DNA of 64,000 nucleotides from Distichodus sexfasciatus (taxonomy: Eukaryota; Chordata; Actinopteri; Characiformes; Distichodontidae). Below the pieces are notes generated by a model, which was given only the letters and a program-made list of their open reading frames with translations, did not search any database and was not told where the DNA came from. Made by a program: the position numbers and the translations under genes. Positions 25,059-36,658 of this stretch are shown piece after piece; positions within the stretch are counted from its first letter, which is position 1; each line of letters opens with the position of its first letter. The stretch is taken from NCBI GenBank assembly GCA_032718565.1, contig JAVGVS010000020.1, positions 622,041 through 686,040 on the forward strand. Direction: 5' to 3'.

Positions 25059-25375
25059 ATACTACAACGTCCCTCACACACACTGCAAGGACCCAAAGCC
25101 TCAACAAACACAGACACACACACACACTCTCTCTCTCACACACACTGGAAAACTGAAAACACACACACAGTACAGCTTGTTTGGGAACCAGGTCAGCGTT
25201 CAGTGGGGTGGGGCTTTATTATTAGGCTTCTCGCTCATTACAGCGTGGGGACAACAGAGTGACACACACACACACACTGGTGACACATACACACTGACCT
25301 GCCTCAGAATGTCACACCCATGCACTATGAGACTTAGCACTTGTACGAATGCAATAGTTTGGCACACACACACAC

Positions 25376-25525
25376 ATACCATGAGCATGGTACCGTCCCC
25401 ACCCGCTGCTCCCTGGGCACTGCCAAAGAAGATGTCCACTTCTCCTTCACAGATGGGCCAAATGCATAGCTCACATTTCATTGTAGTGCACTGTGGTGTG
25501 TTCACAATGACAAATAATCAACTTC
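25376..25525 (+). repeat. SINE-A copy lacking the head
   Basis: Starts at CATGAGCATGGTACCGTCCC and runs through the body to GTTCACAATGACAAATAATC. Preceded by a CA run. Confidence 0.8.
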
Positions 25526-25679
25526 ACTTCAATTATGAGAACTTTTTAGTGGACATTCATGTTCTCACAACTGCCTAAAAACTTGCAGACACACTTCTGG
25601 ATACTGTTTTCCTGGAGTCCCACCCCAATTGTAAAACTCATATTCAGGAAACACTCCTCAAACCCATAAATCTTTCTTC

Positions 25680-25930
25680 CACCCTCTCTCCCCAGCTCCC
25701 TCCGTTTCTCCGTCTCTTGCAGCCCGAGCCATAGCTGAGTGGCTTCTTCAATTAGCTTCTCTATTATTCCTGGCTCTCAGTCTCGACTGCAAACAGCCCG
25801 AGGGCCCCGGCGTTCATCGGGAACCCCGTCGATCAGCAAATTGAACCGAAGCGCGTCCCTCACGGCCAATCACAAGTGGAACCGCGTTGCCTCATGACCT
25901 GACAAACAGCGGTCAGGGGGTCGGGGCTTC
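25680..25930. other. Candidate conserved non-coding segment
   Basis: Repeat-free, balanced composition with AATTAGC and ATTATT motifs and a GC-rich second half (CGAGGGCCCCGGCGTTC). No coding signal. Flagged because it contrasts with the simple repeats around it. Confidence 0.2.
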
Positions 25931-26818
25931 CAGCAAGGCTGAAAAAGATTAAAACTGACAAGCTATTTCATAAAACATTTAAAATTACAAATATCTGTTC
26001 TTACAAAAAGTTACACTTTCGACTGTTGAAAATGTCCTGAAATGGGTGTAATTATTGTGAAATGAAAGTTATAATCCATCATTTTCAACATTTATTTAGC
26101 AGATTATTGTCGTTTTTTTGCTAAACTTTAGAGTTGTACTCTTTTTAGTGGCATAGCACTGAATGTGATATTAGGGTCTGTGTTCACCTCACTTACAGAG
26201 TGCTTTCTCTGCGCTTCTCTCATCGCTTGTTGTTGCAAAGTTATGAAAAGCGTCATCAGGCACTTCTGCATTCGTTCCTATTTCATGTAAATATTGTGTC
26301 GTGTTCCTTTGAGATCAGTAGTTTAGCGACATAAAGAGATTATCTTTACAATGGAGAGAAATCGCATGATACTCACATGTTTTCAAGACGTAGAGATTAG
26401 GTGCATGAGATATTCAACTGTGGACATAAACCCAAAATAAGCTTCTTCAGACTCCAGAATCGAAAACTGTATTCATCTAAAGAAACTGCTCACATCACAA
26501 CTGCTGAATTCACAAGACACAATGACAGAACAGTAAAAGAAATAATTTTAGAAAAATACAGTTAAAAGCTTAGAAATAAAATACTCCAGATAAAACCTTA
26601 GTACAGTAAATAGAATAATTTATATTTGGTAAAAATAACTCTCCCTATGAGTAAAATTCTGGAAACTATGAAAGCAATTGCTGAAAAAAAAGAATATAGA
26701 TTCTAGATGTATTAAGAGTAAATGTATTGCACATATATAGAATGTATTGCACATAAAAATATATTGCACAGTATAGGATGTATTGCACATGGAGACATAT
26801 ACAGATATATTGCAGTGT

Positions 26819-26820
<2 letters not shown>
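25931..26820. other. AT-rich intronic DNA
   Basis: Nothing recognised. ATTGCACAT recurs several times from 26727 to 26815 (spacing about 20-35 bp), a small irregular direct repeat leading into the TA run. Confidence 0.4.
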
Positions 26821-26823
<3 letters not shown>

Positions 26824-26910
<87 letters not shown>

Positions 26911-26926
26911 TAGATAGATAGATAGA
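26824..26926. repeat. TA microsatellite followed by GATA units
   Basis: About 84 bp of uninterrupted TA followed by four GATA units, immediately before a Tc1-like MITE. TA-rich DNA is the target of Tc1 elements. Confidence 0.95.
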
Positions 26927-26937
26927 CTCAGATGAAT

Positions 26938-27468
26938 AACTATGCAAAAGTTTTAGGCGGGTGTGAAAGAATTCTGTAAACAAAGAATGCTTCCAAAAAT
27001 GGAAGTGTTAATCATTTATTTTCATCAATCAACAAAATGCAGTGAATGAACAAAAGAGAAATCTAAATCAAATCAATATTTGGTGTAACCACCCTTTGCC
27101 TTCAAAACAGCATCAATTCTTCTAGGTACACTTGCACACAGTTTTTGAAGGAACTCGGCTGGTAGGTTGTTCCAAACATCTTGGAGAACCCAACCACAGA
27201 TCTATAATCCTATAATCCACAAAATAATATAATGACTATAATCCTACAAATCCTTTGACTTTGTGCAAATTAACACCTATAAATTGATGCTGGTTTGAAG
27301 GTAAAAGGTAGTAACACCAAATATTGATTTGATTTAGATTTTTCTTTTGTTCGCTCACTTTGCATTTTGTAAATTGATCAAAATAAACAATTATTATTTA
27401 TATTTCTGAAAGCATTCTTTGTTTACAGCATTTTTTCACACCTGCCTAAAACTTTTGCACAATGCTAT
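26938..27468 (-). mobile_element. Tc1-like fold-back MITE, copy 2
   Basis: Same family as 13513 but inverted. The half at 27076-27205 encodes, on the minus strand, the transposase C-terminus ending RRIDAVLKAKGGYTKY. The other half is the diverged inverted copy. The outermost few bases at the left end have been lost next to the GATA run. Confidence 0.8.
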
Positions 27469-28469
27469 TACATATATATTGCACATGTCCCAGATACGCC
27501 GCCATTGTTGTTAGTGAGTTCTTGACTGTCTATATTCCTTGATTTTGAGTGGCTAGAAAGAGAGAAGTAACATTAACAAGCCCAACGCTGTTCTAAAAGC
27601 TGAACGGATTTCAACTGAAAGCGCTCTGTAAAAAACATCTCCACTGACGTCTTTTCTCCGCTGAAGTCGCTTAGCTCTCTGAACGCTGAAGCTCATAGGG
27701 TTTGTATTATATATACGCCCTGCCAGCTCAAAAAATGTGTTTGGTGGACACATGCCCTTAGGCAGTAAGTGAACATTTTGTCCTTGACATTGATGTATTG
27801 GATGCGTAAAACATGAGCATGCGTAATGATTTGAGCAACTTTGGCGAAAGACAAACTGTGATGATGACTAGGTGACTAGGCCAAGAATAAAACTCTTGTG
27901 AGATATTGCTGATCTGCATTGGTCAGGATCTGCCAAAATTCAAGGCAGAACAAAATCAGATGTACTAGCGACAGAGTTTTGGGATTTGATGTATAGTGGC
28001 TGTTGTTCATTGGTGTTGTCTGATCCAACAGAAGAGCTTCTGTAGCTCAAACTGCTGAAAATGCTAATGCTGGTTCTGATAGAAAGGTGTCAAAAACACA
28101 GTACATAGTAGCTGCAGAGCCAAAGAATTAACCTAAAGTGTGATGTTTTGGCTGATCTCTGTATGTTTTTAGGTTTTTAGGATCTGGTTGCTGCAACAAG
28201 CTCAGATCTCCATATGGCAAAGCTCACGGATCCGTTATTGTGGCAATGTTGTTTCTCCTTAGGGAGTCCAGCCTGTGCGCTGATCCGTAAAGTCTAAAGG
28301 TGGGTCTAAAAATGTGAATACAGCCAGAGGAACAAGGCGTGAAAAGCTCTCACATCAAGAGGCATCGCAACCAGAACGTCCACTCAACGCCGACATAAGT
28401 ATTGCACCGTTCGTCTCTCTTACAGCGCTGGACATCATTCCAGCACTGTTTGTAAATTACAATATAAGA
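27469..28469. other. Intronic DNA without recognised genes
   Basis: TGTTTGGTGGACACATGCCC at about 27738 resembles the end of an element also seen at 49259-49278, so a decayed DNA element may occupy roughly 27490-27757. The rest is unassigned. Confidence 0.35.
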
Positions 28470-28772
28470 TTTTAGGGTTGGTGTTGGTGGTTGCAGATTC
28501 CTGGGCTCGATCCCAGGTGCGACCATGGTCTTTCTGTGTGAGTTTGTATTACTCTTCCGTGTTTGTGTGCTTTGGATTCCTCGCACAGCCCAAAAGCACC
28601 TAGTTTATGTTGATTGTTTACTCTAAAATTTCCCTGTACATGTGAATGAGTGTGTGCGCCCTGTGATGTGTTGGCGTCTGGTCCTCACTTGGTGCCCATA
28701 GATGATAACCCGATATACACAAACCCATTGGGATTAAGCAGTTCAGAAGAATGAATGAATGAATGAATGAAT
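28470..28772 (+). repeat. Family B repeat copy with GAAT tail
   Basis: Degenerate head around GGCTCGATCCCAGG, then TCTTTCTGTGTGAGTTTG, a TGTGATGTGTTGGCGTCTGG stretch and a terminal GAAT run at 28750-28770. It shows the long form of the family, including the part missing from 45807. Confidence 0.75.
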
Positions 28773-28955
28773 AGACGTGTTACAACAGTAGAAGCAAGAA
28801 AAAAACCGATAATCTAATGTTTTTTGCACAAACACACCACAACTTTAGCTCTTTTGCTCTTCATCATGCATACTGTGTTCTTACCTAAAACCAAATCTTA
28901 AAATAGATAACTATTTAAGTGGGTTTTAAGAACATATTTCTTAATAAATGAGTTC

Positions 28956-28960
<5 letters not shown>

Positions 28961-29001
<41 letters not shown>
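28961..29001. repeat. CT microsatellite
   Basis: About 40 bp of CT. Confidence 0.95.
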
Positions 29002-29005
<4 letters not shown>

Positions 29006-29034
29006 TCTAAATAATAGTACATGTTTTCTCTCAG

Positions 29035-29260
29035 GTTGGCCGCACGCAAAGAGCGGCAAATAAAAGGAAATCTCCGTAAGGCTGGAAAACCCGGCCAGAT
29101 CGGCAGCTGTTTAATTTATTTTTGTAGGCACTGAATGAATTCCATTGTGTAGGAATTATAATAGTTGGCCTTTCCGAGTCTAATTAACGCCTGGATGCTT
29201 TTAATATTTATGCGACCGCATCCGTTATGCGCGCTGGCGACGGTTGAAAGTGAATTCGTT
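29035..29260. other. Candidate conserved non-coding segment
   Basis: Repeat-free, AT/GC-balanced, dense in homeodomain-like motifs (TTTAATTTATT, TAATTAACG, TTTAATATTTATG) and ending in GC-rich TGCGCGCTGGCGACGG. No open frame. The sequence character is that of developmental enhancers near vertebrate regulatory genes, but this is inference. Confidence 0.3.
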
Positions 29261-31729
29261 CATTGTGTTATTAGTGTGTTTTTTAAGAGGACAAACAGAG
29301 CTGACTTAATTACTATAATATAGACCTTTCTGCTCAAATGTTGTGTGGATGTCATCAGATGCAACCACCGGTTGTGGAATAATAATTCACAATTCTGTAA
29401 TGTTAAAGGTAACGAGTGACCGACAAAGAGCCATTTTAATAAAGATTTCTTTACTTCAGCCATGGTGTTCATATCTTTCATATAAATATATATATAAGTA
29501 GGGAGAGCATTGTAAGGAGTAAATGGGTGTTGTAGTCCACATAACCAGCCAAGCAACATAAATACAGTAACATAAAGTCTTTCCCAATTTCTTAATGGAA
29601 CTAAAGTACTGACATCGTCGCTCTAATATGTCTTTGGCACAACAACAACCAAAAGTGGTTTCCAGTTCTCACACGTCAGCAGGAAAATGCTAAAAGCCAG
29701 TCACATTGTTGATGTGTGTTTGGGAAGGTTGTTTAACCCTTTGTATAACTAGAGCATTGTTGTGTTAGACATTCTACTATGAATACGTTTTTCACCAGTC
29801 AAAATTATTGGCGGGCAAATCAGCAATCATTAGATATTGGTGGGGACGCAACATCACCGCCCATACGCAATTCCATGCCCTTGTGCTGTGTTAAGTACTA
29901 TGCGTTTAACATGAGGATGTGGTGTAAAGTGATTTTACCACAGGACGTCTGTAATATTAATGCCCCTTTCCAAAGGGACAAATAATCTCAATAAATTCCC
30001 AGAAGTGGGAGGGGTTCTCCGATTTATGCACTGTCATCAACTCCCTGTTGTCGTGTAACCGTTAACTAACGTAACTGGTAGTGAAGTAACTTTGTGGTTC
30101 TCACAACTGCATTTGAATTTGTTCCTTTCTTGAATTTTGTTTGTCGTTCACTGAGAACTCATGCGTTTTTGCACAGATTTTGCACAGGATTTCCTCAAGC
30201 CCCTCCATGCTTGAAAAACCTCAGGAAACTACAGGATGCCGGAATGTTTACATGAGCGTTTACAGTGGGTCGATCCGGACAGGATTAGTGTTACCTGAGG
30301 TCATTTTTACCGACCTTTTCACAGAAGGTAAAAATCCCTGTAATCTTTACTGACATTGTCAATAACGATTACGGACATGGCTCAAAATCACTGATAAGCT
30401 CATAATTACTAACTTACGCCCTCATACAAAATTAATACCATCTTAGACTAACTTACTTAAGACACTACTATTTTGCTCAAAATGCTTGGAAATTTTGTTA
30501 AAATATAATATTGTTTCATGGTTTAACAGAAGTTATACATTACTATTTTTCTTTCCTCAGTGAACCCTGTTTGTAAGATTAGACTGGTTGAAAAATGGGT
30601 TTACTTTGATTATCGAGGATTTTTAATCTACTTTCAGTCTACTAACTTCATTTCTCACTGCGTTGTCAGGCAGACAGATCAAAAACCCAGCTGTTAAAGC
30701 CAGAAAATCCTGTTACATCAGCCTGCGTGGGTTCCCGTGCCAGGTTTCGGACGATCAATCATTTAAACATTGATTTCCAATACAAAGAACTGCAACTTTG
30801 CTCCTGGCCCTTTTCCGGTAGCGCACTGCTGTAACGTCGGAACTCCTCATTTTCCGGGCTTTTGAACGTAGACTTTTCTAACTCGAGGTGATTTGTGTTA
30901 ATCATGTAATGTATTTTTGACTGCAGGCTCCAGATGAAAAGAGTGCATTTATAATATGCACAGCGCATCAGGATCTCTTGCCGTTGGGCGGCTGGAGATT
31001 ATTTTCCAACATAAAATGGGCATTTCTCAAGCGTCTTTTACTGCGAAGTTATTCTAGCAACAAAAAAAGGTCCCCAAATCTCATAAATCCTGAACGGTGG
31101 TCCATCCGCTGCCCCGAGCTCACCACTGCTGCAGTAATACACACGCATGTGTGAGGTTTTATGCCGTTGGCTTTACAAAGCACACATATATATTTGTCAT
31201 AAATCACATATACATTATATATGAGACTGCACAAATCTAGTTCCGTGAACCCTAAACCCCAAATCTAACCCTCATCTCAAGAACGGGAAGATATATGAAA
31301 TTAGCTCTAGTTTTCATTAAAAAGATCTATCACTGTACTGTAATGTCCAATAAATATGATACAATGGCACACCCTTGCACACACACTTGCATCACACAAG
31401 TGTTGATTCTTATGAGAACTGGTCTACATTTGCAAAATGTCCTCACAAGAAAGCCACATCTGCACATGCTCACACACACACACACACACCTTGTCCGTAT
31501 AAAACCATACATCACCTAAAAGCACTAAAAGCTTCAGTCCGCAGTTGGGCACTTCAGGTTCCAAGCTGGAGGTCTTTTCTGGATGAAGTTGCTTCAGTCT
31601 CTGTGAGCTCGACTGCCACTTTTCTCAAAAACACACAATTTCAACTTTTCTCTTTCTTTCCACACTTGCAGTTATATTGTCATGCCTACAAAATACAAAG
31701 TCTTAAATGTGTGTACGGTTTAATTTAAT
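29261..31729. other. Intronic DNA without recognised genes
   Basis: Contains a CA run at 31470-31489 and a short TATA run near 29487. Open frames are all under 120 codons and unrecognisable. Confidence 0.4.
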
Positions 31730-32976
31730 TAGACATGGCATGATACTAGTGTTAATTTTGTCGCCCATTTTTTTATTTAGTCTTAGTCTTAGTCTTGTGT
31801 CAAAGTTCCTTCTTAGTCTTAGTCATATTTAGTCATTCACATATCAGTTTTTGTTAGTCATGTTTTAGTCGACTAAAAGTCTCAACATTTAGTCTAGTTT
31901 TTAGTCAAACGAAAACTCAAAGGTATTTTAGTCAAGTTTTCGTTAAAACGTTTTAGTCTTTTTTTATTTTTTATTTCAGAGATGATTTTTGTTTATCATT
32001 CCGGTTGAATTGTGTTCCTGTAGCTAAAATATTGATTAAATGTAATAATAACCTCTGGGCGCAAGTAGTTGCATGTAGTTTTCTGCTGACCCAGAGGCGT
32101 AAAGGGCTACGGCGTGAGCGAACTGCTGCTTTAAACCACGACAAGGGGGGTCTGGTGGTCTCTTGTGGCAGAAGGCGAAAACGAGTTTTGTTTCATTTTA
32201 TTCATGCCAAAACATTTTAGTCTCGTTTCTATTCTGTAAACAATAAGGCACATTAACACAATCTTAGTAGTATTTTTAGAACATTGATGCAGTCTTGTAA
32301 TCGTCGTCTTGAGTAGAAAGAGGCGTTGGCGAACACATTACCGTCTCGTCTGTGAAAATTAACTATGATACCACTTTTTTTTTTTTTATGTCCGATACGA
32401 TACGATGTTGTGAATTTGGATACCTGCTGATACGATACTGTCTCTGAGTCTTTTTAAGTCAGAAAACAGAAAATAATCCTTTAAAAATGTCTGAATACAT
32501 GACAGGTTATTCTGTTATGCTTAAATACTTAACCATCACTAAAACAATGTAATAATTACACACTCATGTGTATATGCTAAATTATTAATGATTAAAATAA
32601 CATCTCAAAGTCCTTTAAACACAGTTGTGTAATTTTGTGACGTTCCCTAATCCTCTTGGCTAAAACTATCAGGAACACAGAGATTGTGAGAGAGAGCTGG
32701 TGTTGTTAAGGAAATTAAACAGTAAAATGGTGTGATTTGTTTTTTTGAGGTTGTAATTGTGTTGTATTTGCTCGTTTTTTGCTTATTATCATATCAATAT
32801 GTAAGGAATTAGCGAATGTCAAACATTAAACCAGCTTTACGCGGTCACTTTCCGCCATGACGAACTGAGCGTCTTGACGTGTTACAGATGTCGGCTCCAT
32901 ATGGCCGTCGTTCGATCAACTGTTTTAATTCGTTCGGGCGATATCAGATCCATGTATCAAATCGGTGCCATCTCTA
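31730..32976. mobile_element. hAT-like element interrupted by a second hAT-like element
   Basis: The outer termini TAGACATGGC and GCCATCTCTA are near-inverted repeats (one mismatch), and GATACGATAC-type sequence follows on the inside. The left arm is cut after 18 bp by the element at 31748-32364. Excluding the insert, about 630 bp remain, without a transposase frame. Confidence 0.6.
31748..32364. mobile_element. hAT-like MITE with 8-bp target duplication, nested
   Basis: Ends AGTGTTAATTTT and AAAATTAACT. Flanked by ATGATACT (31740-31747) and ATGATACC (32365-32372), an 8-bp duplication with one mismatch. The left arm is rich in TTTAGTC/CTTAGTC repeats, a common teleost type. 617 bp. Confidence 0.75.
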
Positions 32977-33394
32977 GTTAATATTCAACATGTAACAACA
33001 GATGAACTAACATTTACTAAGAGGTAATAAAATGTAATTTGAGAGAGCAATATAGTAGTATAGAGTGAGACAGTGGGTAGGATATTTTGAATAGAAAGCA
33101 GCAAATGGTGCAGTAAATTAGTCATGAATAATGAATTGCGTTTAGAAAACGCGAAACTAAAAAAACTAAAGAGTAAGAATAAAATATATGCAAAAAATAT
33201 AGAAAAATCACGGTGATGAAGAAGCCTCTCCTCAGTTTAGTCAACTGCAAGTATTTCTATTTTCCTGACAAGATTTTTCACTCATAATGAAGAGCAAAAT
33301 GCTTTTATATCATTGTGGAAAAGGATTTTAAATCGATTCTACTCCTAACAATCGGCCTGGGCATTTTTTTTTCTTTTCTGCCTCATCCCCCTCT

Positions 33395-33430
33395 CTCTTC
33401 CTCCCTCTCTGTCTCTCTCTCTCTCTCTCT
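33395..33430. repeat. CT microsatellite
   Basis: Interrupted CT run of about 35 bp. Confidence 0.85.
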
Positions 33431-33710
33431 GATGCCCATCTGGCCAGCCTCCTCTCCACCTCCCTGTTCACCAAATGTAAAATGTCTTTCAGAAATGCTG
33501 CATGTACAGCTTTGGGCTGTGTTCAGGACAAAGAGATTAGAATGTTGCTTTGAGTTTTTATGAGTGACTCTGCCAGGCTTTATGACGCATTTCTACTAGG
33601 TTTGGGGCAGTTGGTGGCGTAAAGGTTGGGTGATCAGAAGGCCGCCAGTTCAAATCCCAGACCGGTAAAGTTAGTACTGAGGTACTCATGAGCAAGGTAC
33701 CGTCCCCAAG

Positions 33711-34883
33711 TAGGGCTGCAACTAACGACTATTTTGATAGTAGACTGGTCATCGACTATTAAACGATTAGTCGACTAATGGGATTCGGTGCATAATTATA
33801 AATATAGCTCGATTTAGCTACCAGCTTTTACATTTAGTATGAGGGTTATTTAAATTTTGTAGGAAATAATAAAGACAAGAAGATGGTTCTTCTTTGCCTT
33901 ATCTAGCCTTACGATGGCTCTGGTTTCTGATGGTACTGAGAAAATGGTAACATACCATTATAACATTTATGAAGCGAGTGACAAAAGAGGCGTTGGTTAC
34001 TTTACGTTTTGTATTAGCGATGTCTTTGACCTAACTATTAGAGGCCTATAATTATAAGGTCGAAAAACTATAACTACTTACGTTTAACCGACCGTGCTTC
34101 GTTCCTCTTCCTCCGACATCTTTGGTTTCTTAGGAACTTTCTTAAGCCAATCACAAAACCAGGAGCCATCGGCCAATAGGATTCGCAGGCAGAAACTGCC
34201 AAACCCCCCCCAAACTGTCCAAACCCCGCCCCCAAACGGTCCGACCCTTCAAACTGTCCGACCTGCCCCCACACGATCAAAGCCGCCCCAAACCGTCAAA
34301 ACCCCTTCTTTGTCCAAACCCTTCAAACAAGTCAAAACCCGCCCCTAACTGTCAAACCCGCCCTAACTGTCCAAACCCCACCCCCAAACTGCCCAAACCG
34401 CCCTTTCAAACCAGCATTAGAAATGTCACTCGAGCAAAAAGCCGCTTTCGTCATTAGCTTCTGTGCGAGGGATATTTAACACATCGAGAAGGAATAAGAC
34501 GTCGATAGATGAAAATACAGTTTGCATGCAATATCACAACTGCACCTCGATTCTTAATTTTGTGCTTTTCGAGTTTCAAATTTAACAAATGACTTTGAAA
34601 TTCATACATAAAATTTTTGCAGGAAAACCATTTGCGGCTCTAGTTTTAAGCGTTGATGTGGCCATGGGCCCATTCTTCTAGCTGTGCTGGGCCTTTATTT
34701 AGCAGAAGCGAATCTCACCAGGAAGTGCTTAGATTGTATCGGTGCGTTACCTACTGTTAGGCGGTAATACTGCAGGTGAAAAGAAGGAAAAGCGTTCCTC
34801 CGTTTAAAAATCGTCTGGCGAAATTCATGGCGACTATTTTTATTAATAAACTTTAGCGACAGTAGCCGAGCTCGTTTACCCTA
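33711..34883. mobile_element. hAT-like non-autonomous element with 8-bp target duplication
   Basis: Begins TAGGGCTGCAACTAACGACT and ends GTTTACCCTA; only the outermost TAGGG is an exact inverted match. TCCCCAAG is duplicated at 33703-33710 and 34884-34891. The left end is a widespread teleost hAT terminus. The interior holds a C-rich minisatellite and no transposase. 1173 bp. Confidence 0.85.
34188..34415. repeat. C-rich minisatellite inside the hAT-like element
   Basis: Irregular units of about 20 bp related to AACTGTCCAAACCCCGCCCC, roughly ten copies with drift. Confidence 0.8.
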
Positions 34884-35000
34884 TCCCCAAGCACTGCTCC
34901 CTGAGATAATACCATATCAACTGCCCACTGCCCTTGGATGGAATTAAATGCAGAGGCCACATTTCATTTACCGTTGCACTGTATTGCTGTACTTTCAAAT

Positions 35001-35680
35001 TGCTAAAAAAATAACCCAACATTTGATCAATCTGTCCGATAACAATGATTAAAAAAATCATTGTTATCGGAATCCTATCTTAATAATAATATATATTCCT
35101 GTTAATACCTTCCCCAGTGTGTGTTCATGTCCTGTTCATTTTCATTTTCATGTTGTCATGAGACTCTAGCCCCATCCAGTCTGTGACCAAATCAGTGTGT
35201 TTCCTTGAGTTATTTAATGAGTGTATAAAGATATACACTTTTTTATTAGAACAGGATACTTAACTGGTCCTGTTTTTCTTAAACAATTTTAGAAATCCAT
35301 TATTCATAAAAATGTCAAAATCTGGAAATGTTTTGAAAAATAAATTAAAAAAATTAATATTTAAAAGTTATTTCAGTAGTGGTAGTTGCCTGTCATGGAG
35401 CCACTAGAGACTCACGAACCTCAGTTGAAAACCCTGCATTAGAAAAAATATCTACTATTTATAGTAAAAATCTTGTCAGTGAACTAAGAGAGATTTCTGG
35501 AAATGAAATAATTGTTCACTAATGGAAATCAAGTTAAAATATTAAATTAATTGTGATATTGAGTTGAGTTTGTTTCTCCCAGCCCTAATTTCCACCGTTT
35601 GTTTTCTCGTCCTCTCTTATCTCTCTCCTTCTCTGTTTAAGTCCCATCGTCCTGCATTCAGGTTGGACTGAGCTTGGGTT

Positions 35681-35712
<32 letters not shown>

Positions 35713-36275
35713 TTTCTTCCCTGGTTACGCTGAGTAACAGGAACACGCTTGCGATCTGTGTCCATTTCCCCTCCATTAGGGCTCACCGCGTCGTACTCTG
35801 ATTGCTCTGAATCCCCACAAGTCCTGTCCTTAACAGACCCCCCGCCCCTCAAGACGCCAAGAGGACCTCAGTACGAGCTCGTTGCCAATAGCGTTTCCGT
35901 GGTAACCGCCAGGTTTCGATTTAGCGTGTGCCGGAGCGCGGTGTGTGTGCCAGATCTCCGGGTTTTATGGCCAATTTACAACACATGTTCAGCAAATGGA
36001 CTTCAACCCACGATTTGAGCATATTGATATGGTTTTGGTGATTTTAATAAAAATGTGGAATGCTGGCCAGCGTCCAAAACCAGAATATCAACCTCAAATT
36101 TCTGTGGTGTTCATGGAAAGTATTGGGGGAATGTAGCGATACATGCGATCTGCATCAATACATATGATTTGATCTTGAATGAAAATCAAATATATTTTAA
36201 CATGACTTTATATTGAAGGTGAGGTCTGTTTTTATTAAATATTTGGTTGACTTCAGGATTAAAAATGTCAAATAA
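35001..36275. other. Intronic DNA without recognised genes
   Basis: CCCAGCCCTA at about 35578 is a lone hAT-type end without a partner. A CT run spans 35687-35711. The segment 35715-36000 is of higher complexity but has no recognised exon. Confidence 0.4.
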
Positions 36276-36383
36276 TGGTACCTTGCTTGTGAGTACCTCA
36301 GTGGTACCTTTACCAGTCCTGGGATTTGAACCGACAACCTTCTGATCACAAGGTAAAGATCCTAACTGTTACGCTACCAGTGA
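36276..36383 (-). repeat. SINE-A 5' half
   Basis: On the minus strand: head with TAGCGTAACAGTTAGGATC, B box GGTTCAAATCCCAGG, and body ending at GCAAGGTACC. The 3' half is missing. Confidence 0.8.
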
Positions 36384-36490
36384 TACCAGTTTGGAAATGT
36401 GACTAGTTGATTATGTCAGTGGCGCTTGGCTCCAGACAATTTTGAAAAAGGTTTTTGGGCAAGGTGACTAATACACACTTTTAAAGTATC

Positions 36491-36658
36491 TCTTTTACAT
36501 TTACAGCATTTAGCAGATCCTCTAATCCAGAGCGACTTACATTTAGGGTTAAGGGTCTTGCTGAGGGACCCAGTGTTGTTAATGCCAGAGGTCAGATTCA
36601 AACTCACAACCTCTTGGTCCAAAGGCGAGTGTCCACTACCACTGGGCCACCAACACCC
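36491..36658 (-). repeat. SINE-C copy (tRNA-headed, CATTTAGCAGA end)
   Basis: On the minus strand a tRNA-like head (GTGGTAGTGGACACTCGCC, then GGTTGTGAGTTTGAATCTG) leads to an end that reads TTTACAGCATTTAGCAGATC on the + strand. Same family as 42427 and 43530. The repeat is common in teleosts. Confidence 0.8.

Larger units (their letters stand above)
33603..35000 (+). repeat. SINE-A copy split by a 1.17-kb hAT-like insertion
   Basis: The head GGCAGTTGGTGGCGTAAAGG and body run to TACCGTCCCCAAG (33710). The same copy resumes at 34884 with TCCCCAAGCACTGCTCCCTG and reaches the decayed 3' region near 35000. The join restores the family order exactly. Confidence 0.85.

Noticed and set aside
24574..25578. 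334-codon open frame
   Set aside because: Its serine/leucine-rich translation comes from CT, CTAT and CA microsatellites and then a SINE-A copy.
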